Below are positions 1 through 11,400 of a stretch of 34,055 bases of DNA, in pieces. Position 1 is the first letter of the stretch; each line of letters starts with the position of its first letter. Origin of the DNA: Propionivibrio sp. (lineage in GTDB: Bacteria; Pseudomonadota; Gammaproteobacteria; Burkholderiales; Rhodocyclaceae). The stretch lies in assembly GCF_017995515.1 (NCBI RefSeq), contig NZ_JAGOIT010000034.1:1-34055 (forward strand), written 5' to 3'. The notes under the pieces are model-generated. The model was not told the DNA's origin. It was given only the letters and a program-made list of their open reading frames with translations, and did no database searches. Both the position numbers and the translations under genes were made by a program.

Positions 1-70
1 TCGTACTTGACCATTCACCCTGTGGGTGGCGATGGAAGATAGGTGCTGTTCGCGTAACGCTTTGATTTTC

Positions 71-103
71 TTTGCGAACCTTTGCGATATTTGCGCCTTT
101 GCG
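71..103. repeat. Four iterations of TTTGCG in leader region
   Basis: TTTGCG occurs at 71, 81, 90 and 98, so successive spacings are 10, 9 and 8 bases. Apart from this and the sites at 171-184 and 226-237, I see no gene in the first 252 bases. The function is unknown. Confidence 0.5.
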
Positions 104-165
104 GTGAAGAACTGAGTTTTTCAGGATCAACCGGCCTTGCCTTTTTCCCGGATTGCGCCCAATAA

Positions 166-2289
<2,124 letters not shown>

Positions 2290-2291
2290 TT

Positions 2292-2900
2292 ATGCGACGC
2301 GGACGCAAGCCGGGATCGCCCAATTCGAACACGCCAGGCGACGCCAGCCGGCGCGAGGAATTGTTGCGCACCGCCGCGCGCCTGTTCGTTGACAAGGGCT
2401 TCGAAGCGACGACGACGCGCGACATCGCCGACGCCGCCGGCATGCGTTCCGGCAGCCCGTTCTATCATTTCCGCAGCAAACAGGATCTGCTCAAGGCCGC
2501 GATGGCCGAGGGGCTGGAAACGGGTTATCGCAGCCTGCTGTCCGCCATCGAAGGCATCGACGACCCGGCGCTGCGGCTGCGCGTGCTGATCCGGACGCAC
2601 CTCGGCAATCTGCTCGAAGGCGAATGCGAAGCGCCGCTGCTGCTCTTCGAATCGCGCTCCCTCGACGCGGCGGCGCGCGCCGAGATCGCGGCGATCACCG
2701 ATCGCTACCAGAAACCGTGGCAGGAGACGCTCGACGCGCTCGCCGCGGCAGGCCAGCTGAACAGCGCGCAGCCGCCGGTGCGCCTGCTGCTCTTCGGCAT
2801 GCTCAACTGGACGCCGCAGTGGTATCGCGCCGATGGCGGGCAATCGCTCGACCAACTGACCGACTGCGTGATGGCGCTGCTGCTCGGCGCGCGGGGCTGA
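2292..2900 (+). CDS. TetR/AcrR-family transcriptional regulator
   Basis: A 202-aa one-component repressor-like protein. The N-terminal DNA-binding domain is clear: a basic start (MRRGRKPG), then helices containing LFVDKGFEATTTRDIADAAG and SGSPFYHFRSKQDLLKA, the classical TetR helix-turn-helix at about residues 25-65. The C-terminal ligand domain is not assignable to a specific inducer. The ATG at 2292 is 2 bases after the fadH stop, so translation is probably coupled. A regulator of fadH or of fatty-acid breakdown is plausible from context, with operator candidates at 171-184 and 226-237, but this is inference. It converges on sseA, with a 6-base gap. Confidence 0.85.
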   Translation: MRRGRKPGSPNSNTPGDASRREELLRTAARLFVDKGFEATTTRDIADAAGMRSGSPFYHFRSKQDLLKAAMAEGLETGYRSLLSAIEGIDDPALRLRVLIRTHLGNLLEGECEAPLLLFESRSLDAAARAEIAAITDRYQKPWQETLDALAAAGQLNSAQPPVRLLLFGMLNWTPQWYRADGGQSLDQLTDCVMALLLGARG

Positions 2901-2906
2901 TCAGGA

Positions 2907-3746
2907 CTAGCGCGCCACCGGCCGCGCCGGATCGCTGCACCACTCGCTCCACGACCCGGCGTAAAGCTTCGCGCCGTGCAGGCCGGCGATTTCCATCGCC
3001 AGGAGGTTGTGGCAGGCCGTCACGCCGGAGCCGCACTGCATGACGGCTTGCGCGGGTTCGACGCCGGCCAGCAAGGCGAAAAACTCGCGGCGCAGCTCGG
3101 CAGCCGGGCGGAAACAGCCATCGGCATCGAGGTTGTCGCGAAAGAAGCGGTTGCGCGCGCCGGGGATATGGCCACCAATCGGATCCATCGTCTCGTTCTC
3201 GCCGCGGAAGCGGTCCGGCCCGCGCGCATCGACGACGCAGAACGCCTGCCGATCGAGATTGCCATGGACATCCTCGGTCGTCACGACCCAGTCGTGCAGA
3301 TTAACGTCGAGATCCGCGTGCGCCGAGTGTGGCACTTCGGTGGAGAGCTCCCGATCTTCCCTGATCCATTGATTGATGCCGCCGTCGAGCAGGGCGACGC
3401 GCTCGTGCCCGATCCAGCGCAGCAGCCACCACGGGCGGCCGGCGATCATGCCGCCCGCGTCGTCGTATACGACAACCTGCGTCGTCGCCGAGACGCCCGC
3501 CGCGGCGAGCTTGCGCGCGAACGCCTGCGGGTCCGGCAAGGGGTGGCGTCCATTCGCGCCGTTCATCGGACCGGACAGGTCGCGATCAAGGTGCAGGAAG
3601 AAAGCGCCGGGAAGATGCCCCTCGGCGTACACTTTTTCGCCGTAGCCCACATCCGATAGGAGGTGACGGCAATCGAAGACGCGCCAGGTCGGGTCGTTCA
3701 GGTGCTCAGCCAGCGTCACACAATTGACGACGGTCGAAAAACTCAT
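2907..3746 (-). CDS. sseA: 3-mercaptopyruvate/thiosulfate sulfurtransferase (tandem rhodanese)
   Basis: This 279-aa protein transfers sulfur from 3-mercaptopyruvate or thiosulfate to an acceptor through a cysteine persulfide. It has two rhodanese domains. The N-terminal one (about 1-140) is inactive, with FDCRH and GHLPGAFFLHLD motifs. The C-terminal one (about 155-279) has VVDARGPDRFRGE, GHIPGARN and the active loop CGSGVTA with C238. The loop sequence favours mercaptopyruvate sulfurtransferase. I chose the ATG at 3746 over an upstream in-frame start because GGAGGG precedes it. Its start overlaps the stop of the upstream SpoIIAA-like gene as ATGA. Confidence 0.92.
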   Translation of the reverse strand: MSFSTVVNCVTLAEHLNDPTWRVFDCRHLLSDVGYGEKVYAEGHLPGAFFLHLDRDLSGPMNGANGRHPLPDPQAFARKLAAAGVSATTQVVVYDDAGGMIAGRPWWLLRWIGHERVALLDGGINQWIREDRELSTEVPHSAHADLDVNLHDWVVTTEDVHGNLDRQAFCVVDARGPDRFRGENETMDPIGGHIPGARNRFFRDNLDADGCFRPAAELRREFFALLAGVEPAQAVMQCGSGVTACHNLLAMEIAGLHGAKLYAGSWSEWCSDPARPVAR

Positions 3747-4111
3747 GCGGTTCCCTCCAGACCCAAGCCCTCGTCGAGCCATGCCCGAGCCTCATCCTCT
3801 TCACCAAAAACGCGCAGTTCGGCGCTGATGACGAACTTCGACAACCACGTGCTCCACGCGACCCACTGGCTGTCGGTCAGCACAGCCACCCGGGTGAAAT
3901 CGTCGGCGTGGGCGCGCGAAAACACGATGTCCTCCCAGGCCACATCGAGCGTGAAGTCGATCATTTCGCGCAGATCGAAGAGCAGATCGACCGGGCCCTC
4001 GAACTTGACCTTGTAGTTGACCATGTCTTCGAATTCCTTGTAATCGGCCAAGGTAAATTCGCCATAGACATTGACGACAACGCGCCGCGGCTCTTGCTGG
4101 ATCACGATCAT
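3743..4111 (-). CDS. SpoIIAA-like (STAS/SEC14-type) small protein
   Basis: A 122-aa soluble protein with the SpoIIAA-like/STAS fold signature: an N-terminal strand pair (VVVNVYGEFTLADYKEFEDM), a central FEGPVDLLFDLREM strand and the C-terminal helix of EEDEARAWLDEGL. Members of this family (PF11964-type) are widespread in Proteobacteria, and their partner is generally unknown. AGGAG precedes the ATG. Its stop overlaps the sseA start by 4 bases, so the two are translationally coupled. It lies 46 bases after the EamA transporter stop in the same direction. No enzymatic residues are evident. Confidence 0.75.
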   Translation of the reverse strand: MIVIQQEPRRVVVNVYGEFTLADYKEFEDMVNYKVKFEGPVDLLFDLREMIDFTLDVAWEDIVFSRAHADDFTRVAVLTDSQWVAWSTWLSKFVISAELRVFGEEDEARAWLDEGLGLEGTA

Positions 4112-4157
4112 GGCAGACTCCTCTTCTCGGTTGTGTTTCCAGGGCGTTGGCGTCGCA

Positions 4158-5051
4158 TCAGTCCTGCTCGGCCGGATTCGCCCGCGAAAACCACGTGGAG
4201 ACGAGACCGCTGGCGATGATCAGCGCTACCGCCAACCAGGCACCCGGCGAAAGCGTCTCCTGCCAGAACAGCATACCGAAAAGGCTCGCGAAAATCACCG
4301 TTGAATACGCAAGGCTGGCCGAAACAAGCGTATTGCCGCGCGTGTAGGCACGCGTCATCGCCAGCTGCGCCGCGGTGGCGAATCCGCCGACACCGAACAT
4401 CAGCAGTCCGCCGCGCAGATCGAGCGGATGGAACTCGTAGAGCAGCATCCAGAGCCCGCTGGCGAGCGTCGAGAACAGCGAAAAATAGAACACGGTACGC
4501 GCTTCCGGCTCGCCCCGTTCGCTGAGCTCCTTGATGTTGTAGAACGCCAGGCCCGACAACATGCCGCTGCCGAGCCCGATCACACCACCAAGCCATTGTT
4601 CGGCGTGCAGCGTCGGCCGCAGCAACAACGCGACGCCGGCAAAACCGATCGTCAGCGCGACCACCATCCCGCGCCGCAGATGCATCTTGCGAAAGCAGCC
4701 GAGGTAGATCGCCAGAAAGAGCGGCGACGTGTAGGCCAGCGTCGCCGCAGTCGCCAGCGGCAGGAGGAAGATCGCGTAAAAATAGAGCAGCAGAGAGACG
4801 AACCCGGCCGCGCTGCGCCAGAGCTGAAAGCGCCAATGCGGCGTCGCCAGCGACACGCCGTGCAGCCGAACGACCGGCAGCATCATCAGGAACGAGATGA
4901 AACTGCGATAGAAGACGATCTCGGAAGGCGGGAAGGTCTCGGCCGCGAGCTTCACGCAAACGCCCATGCTGGCGAAAAGGAAGCTGGCCGCAATCATCCA
5001 GAGCGATTGCATGGTCAGTCGATGTCGGAAAACCCGCAATTCTATGCGCAT
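4158..5051 (-). CDS. EamA/DMT-family transporter
   Basis: A 297-aa inner-membrane protein of the drug/metabolite transporter superfamily. It has about ten hydrophobic segments in two EamA repeats. The first repeat starts at SLWMIAASFLFASMGVCVKL and includes LATAATLAYTSPLFLAIYLG. The second starts near WLGGVIGLGSGMLSGLAFYN and ends with the final helix WLAVALIIASGLVSTWF. The substrate cannot be told from sequence. The ATG at 5051 has GGGAGG 6 bases upstream, better than the internal ATG at 5012, which lacks a ribosome-binding site. It is the first gene of a minus-strand set with the SpoIIAA-like protein and sseA, and is divergent from xseB. Confidence 0.88.
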   Translation of the reverse strand: MRIELRVFRHRLTMQSLWMIAASFLFASMGVCVKLAAETFPPSEIVFYRSFISFLMMLPVVRLHGVSLATPHWRFQLWRSAAGFVSLLLYFYAIFLLPLATAATLAYTSPLFLAIYLGCFRKMHLRRGMVVALTIGFAGVALLLRPTLHAEQWLGGVIGLGSGMLSGLAFYNIKELSERGEPEARTVFYFSLFSTLASGLWMLLYEFHPLDLRGGLLMFGVGGFATAAQLAMTRAYTRGNTLVSASLAYSTVIFASLFGMLFWQETLSPGAWLAVALIIASGLVSTWFSRANPAEQD

Positions 5052-5098
5052 TCGGGCCTCCCTTCATGGCCCAACCCTGCATTCGAGGCCGTTTTCAT

Positions 5099-5127
5099 TT
5101 GACCGAGGCGCCCGCTTGAGCTATTTT
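5099..5127 (+). promoter_or_regulatory. Candidate sigma-70 promoter for xseB-ispA-dxs-folE2
   Basis: TTGACC (5099-5104) is separated by exactly 17 bases from TATTTT (5122-5127), in the intergenic space between the divergent EamA gene and xseB, 25 bases before the xseB start. It has 5 of 6 and 4 of 6 consensus matches. Confidence 0.5.
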
Positions 5128-5152
5128 CCGTCGTTTATTCAGAGTTGTCTTC

Positions 5153-5440
5153 ATGGCGCGATCCAACCCTGCCGACACGAGCGGAAATGCGGTCTCCAAG
5201 CCCGCGGAACCCGCGGTCAGCGAACTGAAATTTGAGGCCGCACTCGCCGAACTGGAACAGATTGTCCAGAGCATGGAAGGCGGGCGTCTCCCGCTCGAAG
5301 AATCGATTGCCGCCTATCGTCGCGGCAGCGAACTGCTCAAGCATTGTCAGCAGCAACTGGGCGACGCCGAAAGCAAGATCCAGATTCTCGAAAACGGCGT
5401 ACTCCGAGATTTCGACGTCAGCGCAGGAGGTTCGCGATGA
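5153..5440 (+). CDS. xseB: Exodeoxyribonuclease VII small subunit
   Basis: A 95-aa subunit of exonuclease VII, which degrades single-stranded DNA together with XseA (not in this window). The core motif is the helical region LKFEAALAELEQIVQSMEGG, then LPLEESIAAYRRGSELLKHCQQQL, characteristic of XseB. The first 20 or so residues are a low-complexity extension. The stop overlaps the ispA start as ATGA. The xseB-ispA-dxs order is common in Proteobacteria. Confidence 0.93.
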   Translation: MARSNPADTSGNAVSKPAEPAVSELKFEAALAELEQIVQSMEGGRLPLEESIAAYRRGSELLKHCQQQLGDAESKIQILENGVLRDFDVSAGGSR

Positions 5441-6327
5441 GCGTCGCATTTCCCGACTGGATGCACGGCATTCAAACACGCGTGGAAAGCGCGCTCGCGC
5501 ACCGACTCCCGGCGGCCGAAGCGATCCCGGCCCGATTGCATCAGGCGATGCGCTACGCCAGCCTGGGCGGAGGGAAACGCATCCGCCCGCTGCTCGCGTT
5601 CGCCGCCGGCGAACTGACGCAGAGTCCGGAGGAACGAATCGAAATCGCCTCCTGTGCCGTCGAACTGATCCACGCCTACTCGCTGGTTCACGACGATCTG
5701 CCCTGCATGGACGACGACGTGCTGCGGCGCGGCCGCCCGACCTGCCACGTCGAGTACGATGAACCGACCGCGCTCCTGGTCGGCGACAGCCTGCAATCGC
5801 TCGCGTTCGAACTGCTGACGCGCGAAGAATTGGGGAGCGCCGAGCGGCGCATCGAAATGGTCCGTCTGCTCGCCCACGCCAGCGGTTCCTGCGGCATGGC
5901 CGGCGGCCAGGCGATCGACCTCGCGTCGGTCGGCCACGCGCTGAACCAGCCCGAACTCGAACTGATGCACGCGCTAAAGACTGGCGCTCTGATCCGCGCG
6001 GCCATCATGCTCGGTGCCCTGTGCGGCGACGCCATGACCACCGAAATGCGCGAATCGCTCGACCGCTTCGCCAAGCGCGCTGGCCTGCTGTTCCAGGTGG
6101 TAGACGACATTCTCGATTGCACCGCAAGCACCGCAACCTTGGGCAAGACTGCCGGGAAAGACGCGGCCGCGGACAAACCGACCTACGTCAGCCTGATGGG
6201 ACTTGAGCGCGCACGCGAGTTCGCCGAATCGCTGCGCGGCGAGGCAATCGATGCGCTCACACCATTTGGCGAGCGCAGCGGTCGCCTGATCGAGTTGACC
6301 AACTTCATTACCCACCGCAAGTTCTAG
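5437..6327 (+). CDS. ispA: Farnesyl diphosphate synthase (polyprenyl synthetase)
   Basis: A 296-aa enzyme that condenses IPP with DMAPP and GPP to give farnesyl diphosphate, the precursor of quinone side chains and undecaprenyl phosphate. The first aspartate-rich motif is D86-D87-LPCM-D92, preceded by LGGGKRIRPLL. The second is D223-D-I-L-D227. Length is normal for the family. The ATG at 5437 overlaps the xseB stop and has AGGAGG upstream. The adjacent dxs supplies precursors from the MEP pathway. Confidence 0.95.
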   Translation: MSVAFPDWMHGIQTRVESALAHRLPAAEAIPARLHQAMRYASLGGGKRIRPLLAFAAGELTQSPEERIEIASCAVELIHAYSLVHDDLPCMDDDVLRRGRPTCHVEYDEPTALLVGDSLQSLAFELLTREELGSAERRIEMVRLLAHASGSCGMAGGQAIDLASVGHALNQPELELMHALKTGALIRAAIMLGALCGDAMTTEMRESLDRFAKRAGLLFQVVDDILDCTASTATLGKTAGKDAAADKPTYVSLMGLERAREFAESLRGEAIDALTPFGERSGRLIELTNFITHRKF

Positions 6328-6387
6328 CGAAACGGTCGGCCATCGTATCCGGCCGCTTGCCACGATTTACGTCAGACTCCGAACAAA

Positions 6388-8271
6388 ATGATTGCTTATC
6401 CTCTTCTCGACACCATTCAGTCGCCGGCGGACCTCCGCCGGCTGGAGCGCAAACAGCTGCCACAGCTTGCCGAGGAATTGCGCGGCTTTCTCGTCGAATC
6501 GGTATCGAAAACCGGAGGCCACCTCTCCTCGAATCTCGGTACGGTCGAACTGACCATCGCCCTGCACTACGTGTTTGATACACCGGACGACCGTCTCGTC
6601 TGGGACGTCGGCCACCAGACCTACGCGCACAAGGTGCTCACCGGCCGGCGTGAAGGCATGGCCCGACTGCGCACGCACGGTGGCGTCTCGGGCTTCCCGA
6701 AGCGCAGCGAGAGCCGCTACGACACCTTCGGCGTCGGCCACTCGTCGACTTCAATTTCCGCCGCGCTCGGCATGGCGCTCGGCGCCAAACTCAAGGGTGA
6801 GAACCGCAACACGGTCGCCATCATCGGCGACGGCGCGATGTCGGCCGGGCAGTCCTTCGAAGCCTTGAACAACGCGGGTGTCGCCGACGCCAACATGCTC
6901 GTCATCCTCAACGATAACGACATGTCGATCTCGCCGCCGGTCGGCGCGCTCAACAAGTATCTTGCGCGGCTGTTCTCGGGCGGCACCTTCAACGCCGCGC
7001 GCAAAGCCGGGGAAAAAGTCCTCGCCGTCTCGCCGTCGCTGCTCGAGTTCGCCAATCGCGTCGAAGAACACGTCAAGGGCATGCTGACGCCGGGAACGCT
7101 GTTCGAGGAGCTCGGTTTCAACTACATCGGGCCGATCGACGGCCACGACCTCGATTCGCTGATCCCGACGCTGCAGAACCTGCAAAAGCTCAAGGGGCCG
7201 CAGTTCCTGCACGTCATCACCAGGAAGGGACAGGGCTACAAGCTCGCCGAAGCCGACCCCATCCTCTATCACGGCGTCTCGAAATTCCAGCCTGAACTCG
7301 GCATCGAAGGCGGCAAAGGCGGCGGCAAGCCAAACTACACGCAAATCTTCGGCGATTGGCTGTGCGACATGGCCGCGGCCGACCCCAAACTCGTCGCCAT
7401 CACGCCGGCGATGGGCGAAGGCTCGGGCATGATCCGTTTTGCCGAACGCTTCCCCGAGCGGTACTTCGACGTCGGCATCGCCGAGCAGCACGCCGTTACG
7501 TTCGCAGCGGGTCTCGCCTGCGAGGGGATGCGCCCGGTGCTCGCAATCTATTCGACCTTCCTGCAGCGGGGCTACGATCAATTGCTGCACGACGTCGCGC
7601 TGCAGAACCTGCCGGTCGTCTTCGCACTCGACCGCGGCGGCCTGGTCGGCGCCGACGGCCCGACGCACCACGGCACCTTCGACCTCTCGTACCTCACCTG
7701 CATCCCGAACCTGGTGATCATGACGCCTTCCGACGAGGATGAGTGCCGGAAGATGCTGACCACGGCGTATCGCATCGACGGGCCGAGTGCCGTGCGCTAT
7801 CCGCGCGGTGGCGGGCCCGGCGTTGCCACCGAGAAACAACTCAGCGCGCTACCCGTCGGCAAGGGCGAAATCCGCCGTCGCGGCCGAAGTATCGCACTGC
7901 TCGCCTTCGGCAGCATGCTGAGCCCGTGCCTCGAAGCCGCGGAGGAACTCGACGCCACCGTCGCCAACATGCGTTTCGTCAAGCCGATCGATCGCGAGCT
8001 GATCATCGGGCTCGCCGCGGAACATTCGCTGCTGATCAGCGTCGAAGAAAACGCCTTGATCGGCGGCGCCGGTGCCGAAGTTGCCCGCGTGCTCGAGGAA
8101 ATCGACAGTCCGGCGCACCTCGTGCGCCTCGGCATCCCCGATCGCTTCATCGACCATGGCGACCAGGCACGCCTTCTCGCCGAGATCGGCCTCGACGGTG
8201 ACGGCATCGTCCGCGCCGCGCGCGAGCACGCCGCCTTCGCGCCAGACGAACGCCTCGCCGCCAACCAGTAA
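6388..8271 (+). CDS. dxs: 1-deoxy-D-xylulose-5-phosphate synthase
   Basis: A 627-aa thiamine-diphosphate enzyme that makes DXP from pyruvate and glyceraldehyde-3-phosphate, the entry step of the MEP isoprenoid pathway. The N-terminal domain has [32 protein letters not shown] and the ThDP motif [16 protein letters not shown] starting at residue 147. The transketolase-like domain has [17 protein letters not shown], and the C-terminal domain follows with [14 protein letters not shown]. It aligns from the first residues with E. coli Dxs (about 620 aa). The ATG at 6388 is 60 bases after ispA in the same operon. Confidence 0.97.
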   Translation: MIAYPLLDTIQSPADLRRLERKQLPQLAEELRGFLVESVSKTGGHLSSNLGTVELTIALHYVFDTPDDRLVWDVGHQTYAHKVLTGRREGMARLRTHGGVSGFPKRSESRYDTFGVGHSSTSISAALGMALGAKLKGENRNTVAIIGDGAMSAGQSFEALNNAGVADANMLVILNDNDMSISPPVGALNKYLARLFSGGTFNAARKAGEKVLAVSPSLLEFANRVEEHVKGMLTPGTLFEELGFNYIGPIDGHDLDSLIPTLQNLQKLKGPQFLHVITRKGQGYKLAEADPILYHGVSKFQPELGIEGGKGGGKPNYTQIFGDWLCDMAAADPKLVAITPAMGEGSGMIRFAERFPERYFDVGIAEQHAVTFAAGLACEGMRPVLAIYSTFLQRGYDQLLHDVALQNLPVVFALDRGGLVGADGPTHHGTFDLSYLTCIPNLVIMTPSDEDECRKMLTTAYRIDGPSAVRYPRGGGPGVATEKQLSALPVGKGEIRRRGRSIALLAFGSMLSPCLEAAEELDATVANMRFVKPIDRELIIGLAAEHSLLISVEENALIGGAGAEVARVLEEIDSPAHLVRLGIPDRFIDHGDQARLLAEIGLDGDGIVRAAREHAAFAPDERLAANQ

Positions 8272-8296
8272 CCGCTAACGAATCACAGGATCCGCA

Positions 8297-9112
8297 ATGA
8301 ACGCCCCACACGCCTCGCAACAGCCCGCCTCGATGGCGGACGTGCAGAGTTCGGCCGACACCCGGCAGATCGCCATCAATCGCGTCGGCATCAAGTCGAT
8401 CCGGCACCCGGTGCGCGTCCTCGACCGGACGGGCGGCGTCCAGCACACGATCGCCGTCTTCAACATGTACGTCGGCCTGCCGCACAACTTCAAGGGCACG
8501 CACATGTCGCGCTTCGTCGAAATCCTCAACAGCCACGAGCGCGAGATTTCGATCGAGAACTTCCCGAGCATGCTGCGCGACATGGTCAAGAAGCTGGAAG
8601 CCGAAACCGGGCACATCGAGATGAATTTCCCCTACTTCATCAACAAGTCAGCGCCGGTCTCCGGCGTGCAAAGCCTGATGGACTACGACGTCACGCTGAC
8701 CGGCGAAATCTGCCATGGCGAGATCGCCTCGACGGTCAAGGTCGTCGTCCCGGTCACCAGCCTCTGCCCCTGCTCGAAAAAGATTTCCGAACGTGGCGCG
8801 CACAACCAGCGCTCGCACGTCACGGTCACCGCCCGCCTCAACAAGCTCGTCTGGATCGAAGAGATCGTTCAACTCGTCGAGTCGGAAGCCTCCTGCGAGC
8901 TTTACGGCCTGCTCAAACGTCCGGACGAAAAACACGTCACCGAACGCGCCTACGACAACCCCAAGTTCGTCGAGGACATGGTGCGCGACGTCGCCGCGCG
9001 CCTCAACGCTGAACCGCGTATCCACTCCTATGTGATCGAGTCGGAGAACTTCGAGTCGATCCACAACCATTCCGCGTACGCGCTGATCGAGAAGGTCAAG
9101 CAAAAGCCATAG
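8297..9112 (+). CDS. folE2: GTP cyclohydrolase I, type IB (FolE2)
   Basis: This 271-aa enzyme converts GTP to 7,8-dihydroneopterin triphosphate for tetrahydrofolate synthesis. FolE2 is unrelated in sequence to zinc-dependent FolE and can use other metals. The family motif [20 protein letters not shown] holds the metal/catalytic cysteine region (C157 and C159). The conserved [17 protein letters not shown] and C-terminal [13 protein letters not shown] are visible. The first 20 residues look like a variable extension. It starts 25 bases after the dxs stop and ends the operon at the hairpin of 9156-9194. Confidence 0.95.
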   Translation: MNAPHASQQPASMADVQSSADTRQIAINRVGIKSIRHPVRVLDRTGGVQHTIAVFNMYVGLPHNFKGTHMSRFVEILNSHEREISIENFPSMLRDMVKKLEAETGHIEMNFPYFINKSAPVSGVQSLMDYDVTLTGEICHGEIASTVKVVVPVTSLCPCSKKISERGAHNQRSHVTVTARLNKLVWIEEIVQLVESEASCELYGLLKRPDEKHVTERAYDNPKFVEDMVRDVAARLNAEPRIHSYVIESENFESIHNHSAYALIEKVKQKP

Positions 9113-9155
9113 CAGGTCCGTTCGAGCCCATTCGGAAATCCACGGCCATAAACAG

Positions 9156-9194
9156 AAACGGGGCAGAGTCTTTCGACACCGCCCCGTTTTTTTT
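9156..9194. terminator. Rho-independent terminator between folE2 and rplS
   Basis: A 9-bp stem AAACGGGGC (9156-9164) pairs with GCCCCGTTT (9181-9189) around a 16-base loop, followed by eight T in a row (9187-9194). This ends the plus-strand folE2 operon. Read on the minus strand, the same stem is followed by a T-rich stretch, so it may also serve the converging rplS operon. Confidence 0.9.
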
Positions 9195-9210
9195 CTACGC
9201 AAAGAGGAAC

Positions 9211-9579
9211 TTAGTCCTTCTGCTTGCGCGTCAGCTTTTCCTTGATACGCGCCGACTTGCCCGAACGCTCGCGGAGGTAGTAGAGCTTGGCGCGGCGGAC
9301 ATCGCCACGACGCTTCACTTCGATCGCAGCAACCAGCGGCGAATAGGTCTGGAACGTACGCTCGACGCCCTCGCCGGACGAGATCTTGCGCACGATGAAG
9401 CTGGAATTCAGCCCACGGTTGCGCTTGGCGATGACGACGCCCTCGTAGGCCTGGAGACGCTCGCGCGTGCCTTCCTTGACCTTGACCTGCACGACCACCG
9501 TATCGCCCGGGGCGAATTCCGGAATGGTCTTGCCCAAGCGGGCAATTTCTTCTTGCTCGAGTTGCGCTATCAGATTCAT
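9211..9579 (-). CDS. rplS: 50S ribosomal protein L19
   Basis: A 122-aa ribosomal protein at the 30S-50S interface. The sequence starts [20 protein letters not shown] and contains the family signatures [32 protein letters not shown] and [20 protein letters not shown]. Length is normal. It is the last gene of the rpsP-rimM-trmD-rplS operon, directly after trmD. Confidence 0.98.
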   Translation of the reverse strand: MNLIAQLEQEEIARLGKTIPEFAPGDTVVVQVKVKEGTRERLQAYEGVVIAKRNRGLNSSFIVRKISSGEGVERTFQTYSPLVAAIEVKRRGDVRRAKLYYLRERSGKSARIKEKLTRKQKD

Positions 9580-9580
9580 T

Positions 9581-10402
9581 TTAAGACTCCTTTTTGGTTT
9601 CCTGACCGCATTGCTCCTGAAACTGCCCCAGGAGTTGCGTTTCCTCTCTCGACAACGTCCGCCCGTCCAGCAAATCGGGCCGGCGCTGCCACGTCCGCCC
9701 CAGCGACTGTTTCAGCCGCCAGCGACGAATCGCTTCGTGGTGACCGGATAACAACACATCCGGCACCCGCTGACCAGCGTATTCCTCCGGCCGCGTATAG
9801 TGCGGGCAGTCCAGCAGGCCCGCGACAAACGAATCCTGTACCGCCGAATCGGCGTCGTTCAAGACGCCCGGCAACTGCCTGACAACAGCGTCCAACAACG
9901 CCATTGCGGGGATTTCACCACCAGACAGCACGAAATCACCGATCGATATTTCTTCATCGACGCAGCGCTCGATCAAGCGTTCGTCGATCCCTTCATAACG
10001 CCCGCAGAGGAGAATCAGTCCTTCCTCCTGCGCGCTTGCCACAAACCGCATCACACGCTGATGCGTCAGCGGCGCGCCTTGCGGCGATAGATACACAACG
10101 CGACTCGACCGCAGCCCACATGCTGACTGCCGGGCCTTGGCCGAGGAAATCGCCGCTTCCAGCGGCTCCACCATCATCACCATTCCCGGACCACCGCCGT
10201 AAGGACGGTCATCGACCGTACGATGCGCATCCTTCGTAAAATCCCGCGGATTCCAGAAATCCAGACTCCAGCGGTTTTCCTCCAACGCCCGCCGGGTGAT
10301 TCCCGACTGCGACAGAGCAACGAACATCTCCGGGAACAGCGTCACCACATCGGCGACAAATTGCCCCGCCAGCCGCGAAGCTGGATCAACCGGATTTACC
10401 AA
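9581..10402 (-). CDS. trmD: tRNA (guanine-37-N1)-methyltransferase
   Basis: A SPOUT-class enzyme that methylates G37 of tRNAs using S-adenosylmethionine, preventing +1 frameshifts. Visible motifs are [37 protein letters not shown], and the trefoil-knot region [15 protein letters not shown] with [14 protein letters not shown]. No ATG exists between the end of rimM and the conserved [10 protein letters not shown], so the start must be non-ATG. TTG at 10402, with GGGAAG a few bases upstream, gives 273 aa. TTG at 10414 or a start nearer the conserved block are alternatives. It overlaps the end of rimM by about 7 bases. Confidence 0.93.
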   Translation of the reverse strand: MVNPVDPASRLAGQFVADVVTLFPEMFVALSQSGITRRALEENRWSLDFWNPRDFTKDAHRTVDDRPYGGGPGMVMMVEPLEAAISSAKARQSACGLRSSRVVYLSPQGAPLTHQRVMRFVASAQEEGLILLCGRYEGIDERLIERCVDEEISIGDFVLSGGEIPAMALLDAVVRQLPGVLNDADSAVQDSFVAGLLDCPHYTRPEEYAGQRVPDVLLSGHHEAIRRWRLKQSLGRTWQRRPDLLDGRTLSREETQLLGQFQEQCGQETKKES

Positions 10403-10938
10403 TCCGCTTCCCAATCAACGCGAATACACCGCCGCTCCAGATCAACATCCAGGACAACCGACGCGACAAAGGGCAACAGCCGCTCGGGCGCATCGCCATC
10501 GCTAACGCGCAAGACGTCGTTAGCCGACGTTTCAATCAGGCCGACAACGCTCCCCAACCTCTGCTCGCGCGTGTTAACTACCTGCATGCCAATCAAGTCG
10601 GCCCAATAGTACTCATCGTCGCCGGCCGCCGGCATCGCCGCACGCGGCACGCCAACGAGCATCCCGCGAACGCTCTCAGCGGCATTTCGGTCGCACACGG
10701 TATCGAACTCGACCACAAGAACGTCACCATGCACCTTGCGCTTGAGCAAACGGACCTGCTGCCAGGTATCGGGGGGACTTCCTTCCTTACCGACCCACCA
10801 ATTCAGCAACTTTGACCAACGCAGCGGATCGTCTGCAAACGGAAGCACCTTGACGGCCCCGCGCAGGCCATACGCATCAACGATCTTGCCGAGAACCACA
10901 AACCCGCTCGAAGCGGTCGAATCGACAGCATCCGACAA
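10396..10938 (-). CDS. rimM: 16S rRNA processing protein RimM
   Basis: A 180-aa ribosome maturation factor for the 30S head; it binds S19. It has an N-terminal RimM beta-barrel ([32 protein letters not shown]) and a PRC-barrel-like C-terminal half ([44 protein letters not shown]). Length is normal. It lies 12 bases after rpsP in the usual order. Confidence 0.96.
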   Translation of the reverse strand: MSDAVDSTASSGFVVLGKIVDAYGLRGAVKVLPFADDPLRWSKLLNWWVGKEGSPPDTWQQVRLLKRKVHGDVLVVEFDTVCDRNAAESVRGMLVGVPRAAMPAAGDDEYYWADLIGMQVVNTREQRLGSVVGLIETSANDVLRVSDGDAPERLLPFVASVVLDVDLERRCIRVDWEADW

Positions 10939-10950
10939 GCGATAAAGCCC

Positions 10951-11205
10951 TTAAGCAGCCGCTTTGGCAGCGCTCTGCTTGACGAGACGGGCGACCGTCA
11001 GCGAGAGCTGTGCACCCTGCTGCTGCCAGTAAGCCAGGCGATCCTGGGCAATGCGCAGACCTTCTTCCTTTTCCGTCGCGATCGGATTGTAGAAGCCGAT
11101 ACGCTCAACGAAGCGGCCATCACGACGGGTGCGGGAATCAGCCACAACCACACTGTAGAACGGGCGCTTTTTCGCGCCACCACGAGCGAGACGAATGACT
11201 ACCAT
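10951..11205 (-). CDS. rpsP: 30S ribosomal protein S16
   Basis: An 84-aa ribosomal protein. It starts [20 protein letters not shown] and contains [20 protein letters not shown], the S16 signature. It is the first gene of the operon and is transcribed away from the PilZ-like gene at 11401. Confidence 0.98.
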   Translation of the reverse strand: MVVIRLARGGAKKRPFYSVVVADSRTRRDGRFVERIGFYNPIATEKEEGLRIAQDRLAYWQQQGAQLSLTVARLVKQSAAKAAA

Positions 11206-11237
11206 AGGATTGATTCCGAATTCAGAAAAAGGGCGAA

Positions 11238-11265
11238 ATTATAACAACAAAGCGCGAAAAAACAA
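11238..11265 (-). promoter_or_regulatory. Candidate promoter of the rpsP operon
   Basis: On the minus strand TTGTTT (11265-11260) is followed after 16 bases by a perfect TATAAT (11243-11238). Transcription would begin near 11231, about 25 bases before the rpsP start. Confidence 0.6.
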
Positions 11266-11400
11266 GCTCATGTTTCGAGCTGGCATTTTACCAGCAGCAA
11301 GCAACCGCCCCGGAACCTCCGTTCCACATTACATCAGACCGCAGTCGCCCGTTATACTCGACGCAGCAACAATCAGCCTATTCCGACGCCAGCTTTACCC

